DNA of 6,716 bases. Origin: F1-120-MAGs238 sp964484185. GTDB taxonomy: Bacteria; Planctomycetota; Phycisphaerae; Phycisphaerales; UBA1924. The notes beneath the pieces are model-generated. The model ran no database searches and was not told where the DNA came from. It was given only the letters and a program-made list of their open reading frames with translations. Positions 1 through 6,040 of this stretch are shown here, piece by piece. Position 1 is the first letter of the stretch. Each line of letters starts with the position of its first letter. Location: contig CAZAEQ010000084.1 of NCBI GenBank assembly GCA_964484185.1, positions 1 to 6,716 of the forward strand, given 5' to 3'. The translations under genes and the position numbers were made by a program.

Positions 1-1268
1 GTGGGGGGTTACAGGCATGGTTGGTCTTGCCGTCGGGAGAAGTGTTCGCTGGCGGATTCCACACTGCGGCAGGGGCGACGCCGGTGGGTTACGTCAGTTC
101 GTGGAACGGTTCGGCGTGGAGCGCGCTTTCGACGGGATTCAATGGTGTAGTGAACGCGATTGCGTCGGACGGTGGCACTCTCTATGTTGGCGGCGACTTC
201 ACGATGGCTCCCGAGGCGATCGCGACACGAATTGCGCGACTTGATGGAACGACCTGGTCGAACATGGGTTCGGGGTTTACCGCGCCCGTCAACACCATCT
301 TGACGCTGCCGGGGAATCGGATTTTTGCGGGCGGGAATTTCACCACATCGGGCGCGATGCCGCTGAATCGCGTTGCGATGTGGGATGGCGCGGCGTGGTC
401 GGAAATGACATCGCAGGGAATCAACGGGCAGGTGTTTGCATCTGTGCTGCTTCAGAACGGCGACATTTTGATTGGGGGCGAGTTTGGGCTTGCGGGCGGT
501 GCGGAAGCGAATCGATTGGCGCGATGGAATGGGGCGACGTGGAGTCCGGTTGGAACCGGGGCGAACGCGACGGTGAGGACGATGGCGATGCGGCCCAACG
601 GGGAAGTGATCATTGGCGGCGATTTCACCGCGCTTAACAGCGCTGCCGCTGCGCGAATTGGTCGTTGGAATGGGACGACGTTTTCTACGCTTGGGTCGGG
701 ATTGCTCGCGCCAGTGCATGGATTGCTGGTGCGCGGCGATACAGAGATCATCGCGGTAGGCGATTTCGCCATTGGCAACGGTCGCGGCATTGCGAGGTTC
801 AATGGAACGACATGGTCGAGTGTTGGTACGGGGCTGGGATCGCCCAACCGCGTACGCGCGGTTGTCGAGTTGGGGGATGGTCGAATTGTTGTGACGGGAC
901 AATTTGGAACCGCGGGGGGTCTGCCAGCGACGAATCTTGCGGTGTTGACAGGCACGACCTGGTCGGAGTTTGGGGGCGGACTGAATTTCTCAGGAAATGC
1001 GCTGCATCTTGCCGCGGATCACACGCTGCATGTGGGCGGTTCGTTCTTTGCGTCTGGCGCGGAAGTTCATCCTTATTTTGCGAGCTGGGCGACGTGTCCG
1101 CCGTGTGCGGCCGATTTCAATGGCGATGACACACTAGACTTTTTTGACTATCTGGATTTTGTCGCCGCGTTTTCAGTGCAGAATGGGAGCGCGGACTTCA
1201 ACGGCGATTCGGTCGTTGATTTCTTTGATTATCTCGATTTTGTGCAGGCTTTCGCGGCGGGCTGCTGA
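1..1268 (+). CDS. Secreted repeat (beta-propeller-like) protein with C-terminal dockerin-like module, 5'-partial
   Basis: The reading frame is open from the left edge (first full codon at 3) to a TGA at 1266-1268. The TTG at 21 is probably internal, because the frame continues upstream of it and no signal peptide is seen, so the gene is 5'-truncated by the window. Numbering from the codon at 21, residues 1 to about 355 hold a degenerate repeat of about 47 residues. Each unit has an (A/G)RWNG..W pair and a later GG.F turn; the second aromatic falls at residues 33, 79, 127, 174, 221, 265 and 314. Such repeats usually fold as a beta-propeller. Residues 359-415 form two Asp-rich dockerin/EF-hand-like loops ending in Gly-Cys. 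The likely place is outside the cell or on its surface. No catalytic residues are recognisable, and the substrate or ligand is unknown. The total repeat number may be higher than seen here. Confidence 0.85.
   Translation, partial: GGLQAWLVLPSGEVFAGGFHTAAGATPVGYVSSWNGSAWSALSTGFNGVVNAIASDGGTLYVGGDFTMAPEAIATRIARLDGTTWSNMGSGFTAPVNTILTLPGNRIFAGGNFTTSGAMPLNRVAMWDGAAWSEMTSQGINGQVFASVLLQNGDILIGGEFGLAGGAEANRLARWNGATWSPVGTGANATVRTMAMRPNGEVIIGGDFTALNSAAAARIGRWNGTTFSTLGSGLLAPVHGLLVRGDTEIIAVGDFAIGNGRGIARFNGTTWSSVGTGLGSPNRVRAVVELGDGRIVVTGQFGTAGGLPATNLAVLTGTTWSEFGGGLNFSGNALHLAADHTLHVGGSFFASGAEVHPYFASWATCPPCAADFNGDDTLDFFDYLDFVAAFSVQNGSADFNGDSVVDFFDYLDFVQAFAAGC
21..1070 (+). repeat. Seven degenerate ~141-bp (47-residue) protein-coding repeats
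   Basis: The second aromatic of each WNG..W pair (Trp, except Phe in the fifth copy) is spaced 46, 48, 47, 47, 44 and 49 residues from the next. The first lies at codon 117-119 and the last at 960-962. Each unit also has a GG(D/E/N/S)F-like turn, often written ggcggcgatttcacc or a close variant in DNA. Copies differ at most positions, so this is an old protein repeat rather than a recent DNA tandem array. Seven copies would suit a seven-bladed propeller, but the 5' end of the gene is missing. Confidence 0.75.
1095..1265 (+). other. C-terminal dockerin-like double loop, Gly-Cys terminus
   Basis: The module begins at a Cys-Pro-Pro-Cys segment and contains two copies of a D-x-N-x-D-x-x-x-D-x-x-D calcium-loop pattern. 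Each is followed by FFDYLDFV and an Ala-Phe pair, and the protein ends in Gly-Cys. This matches the GC-type dockerin-like tails seen on many planctomycete secreted proteins. The spacing of acidic residues fits Ca2+-binding loops of dockerin or EF-hand type. The partner it binds is not known from this window; a sorting or anchoring role is inference. Confidence 0.75.
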
Positions 1269-2870
1269 TTATCCCGAGGTGATCGTTTCCGCAGGATCTG
1301 CTCGCATGAAGAGCGCATCGCCTTTGGCAATTGTCTGACCGGGTTGCAGAGATGCGCTGCCGCCGAATGCAGCTAATTGGGCGAGCGGCGTGTTGGTGGG
1401 CAGGGTGTAGTTCCAGGTCTGCCAGAGCGCAGCGGTTTTCTGCGGCATTGCGGGGGACATGAGGATGCTGGCAACGCGGACGGTTTCAGCGCAGTTGTAG
1501 AGGATCGCGGCGAGCTGGTCTTTGGCGGCTTGATTACCTTCGACAGTCTTGGCGAGTTTGAAGGGCGCGGTGACGTTGATGTAGCCATCGACCTTGCGGA
1601 TGAGTTCGTTGGCTTCGTGGAATGCGCCGCCGATGTCGAAGGCGTTGATCTTTTTCTCGAAGTTGGCTGCGGCAGCAGCGCAGAGCGCGGGGAAGTCGTA
1701 GCCTTCGATATTGCCGGCGGTGCTGGGCGTCGGAATCTTGCCGTCGAAGTATTTGACGATCATGTTGCTGACGCGGCTGGCGCAGTTGCCGATGCCGTTG
1801 GCCAGGTCGGAGTTAAAGACTTCGATGAATTTGGCGTGGCTGAAATCGGCATCAGCGCCGGAGAGCGGGCCTTGCGTGAGCAGGTACCAGCGGACGCCGT
1901 CGAGCGAATGCTTGGCGGCGTAGGCCTCGAGCTTTTCGAGATCGATGAAGTTGCCCAAGCTCTTGCTCATTTTCTGACCTTCGGAAACCCACCAGCCATG
2001 GCCGAAAATCATTTTGGGCAACGGGACATTCAGGGCCATGAGCAGCGCGGGCCAGATGACAGCGTGGAACCAGAGGATGTCTTTGCCGATGAGATGGACG
2101 CTTGCGGGCCAATATTGCTTGCGCTCAGGGGTGTCAACGGCGGTGTAGTAATTGAAGAGCGCATCGATCCAGACGTAGACGCGGTTTTCTGGATCGCCGG
2201 GCATGCGGATGCCCCACTGTGTTGCGGGGTCGGCGGTGACGGGGCGAGAGACTGGAACATCGCGCAGGCCGCTTTTGAGACGACCTAAGACTTCGGTGCG
2301 ACGCGAGTCGGGCTGGATGAATGTGGGATTAGCGTTGATGTGGGCGATCAGGCGTTCTTGATAGGCACTGAGTTTGAAGAAATAGCAGTCCTCGGAGCGT
2401 TGCACGAGTGGTTTGTGGGTGATTTTGCTTTTAAACTCGGCTTCGCGGGCTTCGTTTTCGGGGACGTATTCCTCCTGACCGGGGTCATACCAACCGGTGA
2501 AGAGGCCTTTGTAGATATCGCCGGAGGCTTGGAGTTTGGCGATGTAGCCGGGGACTTTGTCTTTGTGGCGGGGTTCGGTGGTGCGGATGAAGTCGTTGTT
2601 TGAGCAGTTGAGTTTGGCGAAAGCGTCTTTGAACTGCTGGGCGTTGATGTCGGCCCACTTGAGCGGGTCGTAGTTGCGTTCCGCGGCACTGGTGACGACT
2701 TTGTCGGCGTGTTCATCGGTACCGGTGAGGAAGAAGATGTTGTCGGATGTGCCGCGGATCATGCGGATTGCGCGGGTTGCGGCATCGGCGACGGTGGTGG
2801 TATAGCAATGGCCGATGTGGGGGCGGTCATTGACGTAGTAGATGGGCGTGGTGATGTAATAAGGCTGCAT
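1269..2870 (-). CDS. metG: Methionyl-tRNA synthetase
   Basis: Class I aminoacyl-tRNA synthetase that attaches methionine to elongator and initiator tRNA-Met in the cytoplasm, using ATP. The 533-residue product starts MQPYYITTPIYY, has the HIGH motif at residues 18-21 (PHIGHCYT), TGTDEHADK at 49-57 and KMSKS at 300-304. The ATG at 2870-2868 is chosen because family members begin just before YITTPIYY. An in-frame ATG at 3008 would add 46 unrelated residues and overlap the preceding gene out of frame. The connective region has GWYDPGQEEY where zinc-type enzymes have Cys pairs, so this resembles the zinc-less form. The length matches the core enzyme without the ~110-residue C-terminal EMAP-like tRNA-binding domain. 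No Shine-Dalgarno sequence is evident. Its TAA abuts the stop of the convergent repeat-protein gene. Confidence 0.97.
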   Translation of the reverse strand: MQPYYITTPIYYVNDRPHIGHCYTTTVADAATRAIRMIRGTSDNIFFLTGTDEHADKVVTSAAERNYDPLKWADINAQQFKDAFAKLNCSNNDFIRTTEPRHKDKVPGYIAKLQASGDIYKGLFTGWYDPGQEEYVPENEAREAEFKSKITHKPLVQRSEDCYFFKLSAYQERLIAHINANPTFIQPDSRRTEVLGRLKSGLRDVPVSRPVTADPATQWGIRMPGDPENRVYVWIDALFNYYTAVDTPERKQYWPASVHLIGKDILWFHAVIWPALLMALNVPLPKMIFGHGWWVSEGQKMSKSLGNFIDLEKLEAYAAKHSLDGVRWYLLTQGPLSGADADFSHAKFIEVFNSDLANGIGNCASRVSNMIVKYFDGKIPTPSTAGNIEGYDFPALCAAAAANFEKKINAFDIGGAFHEANELIRKVDGYINVTAPFKLAKTVEGNQAAKDQLAAILYNCAETVRVASILMSPAMPQKTAALWQTWNYTLPTNTPLAQLAAFGGSASLQPGQTIAKGDALFMRADPAETITSG

Positions 2871-2920
2871 GGGGCGATGGTAGGGATCGGGGAACCAGGG
2901 GGTTGGAACAAGAGAAGCGG

Positions 2921-2961
2921 ACAAAAACAAGCGGAGCGGACCCTCGTCAGGGTCCGCTCCG
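2921..2961 (-). terminator. Rho-independent terminator after the lamin-tail/dockerin gene
   Basis: Positions 2932-2944 and 2949-2961 are perfectly complementary (13 bp, GC-rich) around a 4-nt loop. Reading on the - strand, the hairpin is followed by CTTGTTTTTGT, a T-rich tract. It begins 25 nt beyond the stop of the upstream gene and ends about 50 nt before the metG start. It should stop transcripts coming from the upstream - strand genes and leave metG mostly independent of them. A T-run also lies on the + side (about 2979-2983), but it is too far from the stem to suggest a bidirectional terminator. Confidence 0.85.
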
Positions 2962-2985
2962 AGAGTTTGCAGATTGCGTTTTTGA

Positions 2986-4776
2986 TCAGCAGCCGGAGCC
3001 GAAGGCATCGACGAAGTCGAGATAATCGAAGAAGTCGATCACGGCATCGGCATTGAAGTCTGCGGCGATTGCGCCTGCGCTAAACGCGTCCACGAAGTCA
3101 AGATAGTCAAAGAAGTCCACTGTGCCGTCGGCGTTGAAGTCTGCGGTGCAGACTGGTGTGCAGACGTTCAGCGGTGAGAAGGAGGCGCGGGGGTTTGGCG
3201 TCAGCAACTGGAAGTCGTGGAAGTTCTGGCGAGTGTCCTGGCAACCTGCGCCCTTGCGGGTTGTTGCGGTGAGCACGGTAGTGTCGAGAGAGGTACCTGC
3301 GCCAAAGTAGCAATCGGTTGAGCCGCCATAGCCGACGAGATCGGCGAGGTTCAGATCAGTGCCGGGTGTCGGGCAGCTTGTGACAACATCGGAAGTGCGA
3401 GCGAGAGCCACTTTGCCATCGGGCTGGCCGATTCCAAAACCGGGCGCGCCGATGAGGTCGGCGATCAGGGGCAGGCCGTACTGGCCGCCGGCGGTTGCGG
3501 TCAACTGCACGAGGTAGTAGCCGCCAGCGGGAAGAACTGTGCCACCCGGTATTGTGATGAGTTTGTCTGATGAGAACGGGAGGTCGTCGCTGGCGCCCTG
3601 GATTGACCAGCCACCGATGTCAACCGGGCTGGTTGAACGATTGAAGAGTTCGCAGTAGTCGGCGTTGTATGCCGCGCCGAATGCGCCACCGGAGCTGAAG
3701 AGCTGGCTGATGACAACCGGCGCGGTGCTTGGTGTTGGCACTGCGACTTCGAGGCGGGCATTGGCGGTATCGACACGACCCTGGAGGTCGGTCGCTGTAA
3801 CGGTGATGTGATACGTGCCGGCTCCCACTGAAGCGGGAACGGTGTAATTGAATGACCAGCGGCCATCGCCTGCGCCCAGGTCGCCATTGAGACCGCTGTC
3901 GTTGAGGGCGACAGATGAGCCGCCGCCGATTGGGGAGAAATCGGCGGTAACGGTCATACCGGTTGAGATCGGCGCGACACCGGGAACAACTTCGGCCACA
4001 AAGAGTGCGCTGCCGGAACCGCCGGTGATGGCGGCGTGGGGCTGAGCCTTGGCATCGACATTGATGTTGACAGATGTGTTGACTGACTTCACCGTGACTG
4101 CGTCATAGCGGTAGCGGCCGTTAGAATCCCAGGTTGCGCCGCCAGAGGTCTGATAGACGCTGGTTGCCGGTGCGAAGGCAGCAACTACGCGCCACTTGAA
4201 GTTTGGGTTGTTGTTGACAGCGGGGATTGAGGAGAGATCGATCGTGCGCAGGTTGAACCAGACATCGCCAGCAGTGGCGGTGAAGAGACCGTTGGCGCCG
4301 ATCGCGGGTTGATCTGTCAAACCTGCGCTTGTGAAGTTGACACCGTCAACGGAATACTCGAACTGCACGTGTTTAGCGGCACGATTTGAGTGGCGCTGAT
4401 CGAACGTGACAACGATGTTGCTGCGGCCGACGGTTGAGACTGCGACTTCGAGGCCGCTGGTGCGATCGCCTGTGCCTTGAGCAGGGAATGGTGACTGATC
4501 GAGACCTGCGTTATCAGGGAATGCGGTGGTGTCACCAGAGCCGCCACCAGAACGGAACATTGGCAGAATTGGGTCGCCGTTGGGCGCGGTCGCAAATGAT
4601 CCGATGTATTGCAACGTGCCGCTACCGATTGAAGGCACCACGGTTCCCGTAATTGGCACAAGCTCTGCGCCGGGGACATTGAAATTCCACTGGCAGATTG
4701 TGGTGGTTTGCGCGAAGCCAGCGCTTGCGACCAACGCTGTTGCCGTGATACCAAGAAGCTTTACCATCTTAACCAT
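2986..4776 (-). CDS. Secreted lamin-tail-domain protein with Ig-like region and dockerin-like tail
   Basis: 596 residues. Residues 1-23 are a Sec signal peptide (MVKMVKLLG, hydrophobic core, ending AGFA before Gln). Residues 25-230 look like a beta-sandwich region beginning CQWNFN and including a VTFDQRHSN segment. Residues 235-346 resemble an Ig-like 'choice-of-anchor X' region, with an acidic turn near LNDSGLNGDLGAGDG. Residues 352 to about 500 resemble a lamin tail domain: VVISQLFSSGG, then YCELFNRS, VDIGGW and LPAGGYYLVQL. Residues 543-596 are a double dockerin-like module ending Gly-Cys. The start at 4776 is supported by an AGGAG about six bases upstream; the ATG at 4767 is too far from it. 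No nuclease or other catalytic domain is visible, so an adhesive or structural surface role is inferred. A terminator follows the stop. The pseudopilin-like gene lies 75 nt upstream in the same direction. Confidence 0.88.
   Translation of the reverse strand: MVKMVKLLGITATALVASAGFAQTTTICQWNFNVPGAELVPITGTVVPSIGSGTLQYIGSFATAPNGDPILPMFRSGGGSGDTTAFPDNAGLDQSPFPAQGTGDRTSGLEVAVSTVGRSNIVVTFDQRHSNRAAKHVQFEYSVDGVNFTSAGLTDQPAIGANGLFTATAGDVWFNLRTIDLSSIPAVNNNPNFKWRVVAAFAPATSVYQTSGGATWDSNGRYRYDAVTVKSVNTSVNINVDAKAQPHAAITGGSGSALFVAEVVPGVAPISTGMTVTADFSPIGGGSSVALNDSGLNGDLGAGDGRWSFNYTVPASVGAGTYHITVTATDLQGRVDTANARLEVAVPTPSTAPVVISQLFSSGGAFGAAYNADYCELFNRSTSPVDIGGWSIQGASDDLPFSSDKLITIPGGTVLPAGGYYLVQLTATAGGQYGLPLIADLIGAPGFGIGQPDGKVALARTSDVVTSCPTPGTDLNLADLVGYGGSTDCYFGAGTSLDTTVLTATTRKGAGCQDTRQNFHDFQLLTPNPRASFSPLNVCTPVCTADFNADGTVDFFDYLDFVDAFSAGAIAADFNADAVIDFFDYLDFVDAFGSGC
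2989..3150 (-). other. C-terminal dockerin-like double loop, Gly-Cys terminus
   Basis: Residues 543-596 carry two loops, DFNADGTVDFFD and DFNADAVIDFFD. Both keep the Asp, Asn, Asp, Asp, Asp spacing of a calcium-binding loop, and both are followed by YLDFVDAF. The protein ends Gly-Ser-Gly-Cys. This is the same module as at 1095-1265, but with many synonymous codon differences. It is probably a shared sorting or attachment tail; the receptor is unknown. Confidence 0.75.
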
Positions 4777-4803
4777 GTTGCTCTCCTCCCGGACTCTCGT
4801 CCG
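4777..4803 (-). promoter_or_regulatory. Ribosome binding site with adjacent GNRA-type hairpin
   Basis: On the - strand, CGGAC-GAGA-GTCCG (4803-4790) can form a 5-bp stem capped by a GAGA (GNRA-class) tetraloop. It is followed directly by GGAGGAG and then the ATG at 4776. The Shine-Dalgarno match is strong and sets the start of the lamin-tail gene. The hairpin touches the ribosome binding site without covering it, so any effect on translation or mRNA stability is inference. Confidence 0.5.
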
Positions 4804-4851
4804 TCTCTCTCAAAATTCAATGTGAACGCCGAAACACGCGGCGGCCACTGC

Positions 4852-5850
4852 TTACCAGGGCAGGCCGGGGTGTGTCAACCACCCGCCGAAAACCTTGCCC
4901 TCTAATTCGTCGTATTTGATCGTGACTGAGCCGTTCACCATCGCGCCGCGGAAGCCGAATGAGCCATCGCGAATGGAGTCATTGAACGGCTCAACGTGCC
5001 CATCGGCGAATGAAATTTGGCCGGTTGATCGGACTGTTCTTCCCGCGCCGCCAGCGACAGCAACTCGGGCCGCCTTGCCATGGACTGGGCCAAAGTCTGT
5101 GTAATCCTGACGACCCCATACGGTGCCCACGCCCTGAATGTTGTTCTGGCTGGGACCATCGGTTGTGGTCTTACTGCCTTTGTACTGCTGGCCTTTGTAG
5201 ATGACGATGTCTTCCGGATCATCGTCCAGAACTGGACCATCGCCAAAGAGCGGAACGCGCGAGACCGATGCGTTTTGGCCGAGGTGCTTATCGTTCAATG
5301 GACCGATTGAGAACCGAAACTCTTCGCGATCTGCGCTCAAGTCGAAGAGGTCGATCATGTCGGTGTTGGCCATGTACCAGGACTGGCAGTAGTTGGTGTT
5401 GTACCCCTCGTCGATGAGGTTGTCGAGATCGGTGTTGCTTGGCTGTGACCAGGTTGCGCCGCGGATACGGGCTGGCGCGAGGCGGTTTGAGAATTTCGAG
5501 GAGCTGGAGGCGCACAGGAACTTGCCGGGGATGGCGTAGCCACCGTTGACGAAGTCGGCGACCCATCCGGTCTTGGTCAGACCGCCGAGTTGCTCTTCGC
5601 GGTTTGGGCGGCTGCGGGTGGTGCGATTATCGAAGCCGCCGGAGCAGTAGTAACCGCGGTTGCCGCTGGCGTAGTTGAGGCCGGCGACGGCGAGCTGGCG
5701 GAGATTGCTCGCACATGCGACCTGGCGGCCGGCTTCGCGGGCAGCGCCGATCGAAGGGAGCAGGATACTGATGAGGAGCGCGATGATGGCGATGACTACG
5801 AGCAGCTCGATCAATGTGAACGCCGCAGAACGGCGGAGAACTTTGTTCAT
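4852..5850 (-). CDS. Pseudopilin-like protein with type IV prepilin N-terminal signal
   Basis: 332 residues. It has a short basic leader (MNKVLRRSAA), then FTLIELLVVIAIIALLISILLP, which is the class III prepilin signal and a transmembrane/coiled helix. Glu is at +5 of the mature protein, and the cleavage site has Ala rather than the usual Gly at -1. After the helix come AREAGRQVACASNLRQL and a globular part with KFLCASSSS and, near residues 279-286, FADGHV, as in planctomycete prepilin-like proteins of the H-X9-DG group; the exact His spacing is not met. A prepilin peptidase would cut it and it would sit in the inner membrane or a pseudopilus; its function is unknown. ATG at 5850 is preferred over the GTG at 5856, since AAGGG lies at a workable distance only from the ATG. 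The lamin-tail gene follows 75 nt downstream. Confidence 0.9.
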   Translation of the reverse strand: MNKVLRRSAAFTLIELLVVIAIIALLISILLPSIGAAREAGRQVACASNLRQLAVAGLNYASGNRGYYCSGGFDNRTTRSRPNREEQLGGLTKTGWVADFVNGGYAIPGKFLCASSSSKFSNRLAPARIRGATWSQPSNTDLDNLIDEGYNTNYCQSWYMANTDMIDLFDLSADREEFRFSIGPLNDKHLGQNASVSRVPLFGDGPVLDDDPEDIVIYKGQQYKGSKTTTDGPSQNNIQGVGTVWGRQDYTDFGPVHGKAARVAVAGGAGRTVRSTGQISFADGHVEPFNDSIRDGSFGFRGAMVNGSVTIKYDELEGKVFGGWLTHPGLPW

Positions 5851-5877
5851 GAACACCCTTTCAAGGCGTTGCGATAG

Positions 5878-5899
5878 CGGAGAAATCCGGATTTCTCCG
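5878..5899. repeat. Perfect 22-bp palindrome upstream of the pseudopilin-like gene
   Basis: CGGAGAAATCC at 5878-5888 is followed at once by its exact reverse complement at 5889-5899. On the + strand RNA the arms can extend outward from 5870 to 5907 with A-U, G-C and G-U pairs; on the - strand RNA the wobble positions become mismatches. It lies 27 nt upstream of the pseudopilin-like ATG. It could be an operator for a dimeric regulator or an RNA hairpin in a 5' UTR. It has no downstream T-tract on either strand, so it is not a typical terminator. Confidence 0.7.
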
Positions 5900-5927
5900 T
5901 TATTGCATGGGGCAACTGTCAGTTCGA

Positions 5928-5957
5928 AATGTAAAAATGGCGTTGGCGAACTGCGAA
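5928..5957 (-). promoter_or_regulatory. Weak sigma70-like promoter candidate for the pseudopilin-like gene
   Basis: On the - strand, TTCGCA (5957-5952) and TACATT (5933-5928) are separated by 18 nt. Each matches four of six consensus bases. A transcript starting near 5920 would have a ~70-nt leader containing the palindrome at 5878-5899. The match is poor and planctomycete promoters are not well defined, so this is only a candidate. Confidence 0.2.
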
Positions 5958-6025
5958 GGTTCAGTAAAGATTCGGTTCAGAAGAGAGCTCTTTGAGGGGC
6001 CTTGGTGCAGAATCGCGACACTACG

Positions 6026-6040
6026 ATGTTGAACCTATGA
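6026..6040 (+). other. Possible four-codon leader frame overlapping the leuS start
   Basis: ATG TTG AAC CTA TGA encodes Met-Leu-Asn-Leu. Its TGA shares ATGA with the leuS start codon (6037-6040). Two of the three residues after Met or including it at the end are leucine, one coded by CTA. No Shine-Dalgarno sequence precedes either ATG. The frame could couple re-initiation to leuS, or it could be chance; nothing in the sequence proves it is translated. Confidence 0.15.

Noticed and set aside
9..902. A 297-codon open frame on the - strand across the repeat-protein gene (and another at 452-955)
   Set aside because: Both are rich in Arg, Pro and Ser and mirror the repeat unit of the + strand gene. 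They are antisense shadows with no recognisable family, and the + frame has clear protein repeats and a dockerin-like tail.
1312..1360. Inverted repeat AGCGCATC/GATGCGCT just inside the metG 3' end as a terminator for the + strand gene
   Set aside because: The loop is over 30 nt and there is no T-tract after it; coding constraint explains the bases.
1377..2288. A 303-codon + strand frame opposite metG
   Set aside because: It has the Gly/Val/Asp/Glu-rich composition typical of antisense frames of high-GC synthetase genes. metG on the other strand has all family motifs. Antisense class I synthetase frames have been discussed in theories on synthetase origin, but nothing here supports expression.
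2871..3008. An N-terminal extension of MetRS by 46 residues from the ATG at 3008
   Set aside because: It would run through the terminator hairpin and overlap the 3' end of the preceding gene, and the added residues resemble no MetRS N-terminus. The start at 2870 fits the family.
4827..4843. Possible terminator between the pseudopilin-like and lamin-tail genes
   Set aside because: The stem is only 5 bp with a 7-nt loop, and the sequence after it on the - strand (TTCACATTGAATTTTG) is not a clean T-tract.
5943..5970. Promoter for leuS (TTGGCG, 16 nt, TAAAGA)
   Set aside because: The -10 element matches only three of six consensus bases, too weak to list as a feature.
5937..6032. A 31-codon + strand frame upstream of leuS as a leader peptide gene
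   Set aside because: It has no Shine-Dalgarno, no run of leucine codons and no recognisable sequence; its length is expected by chance.
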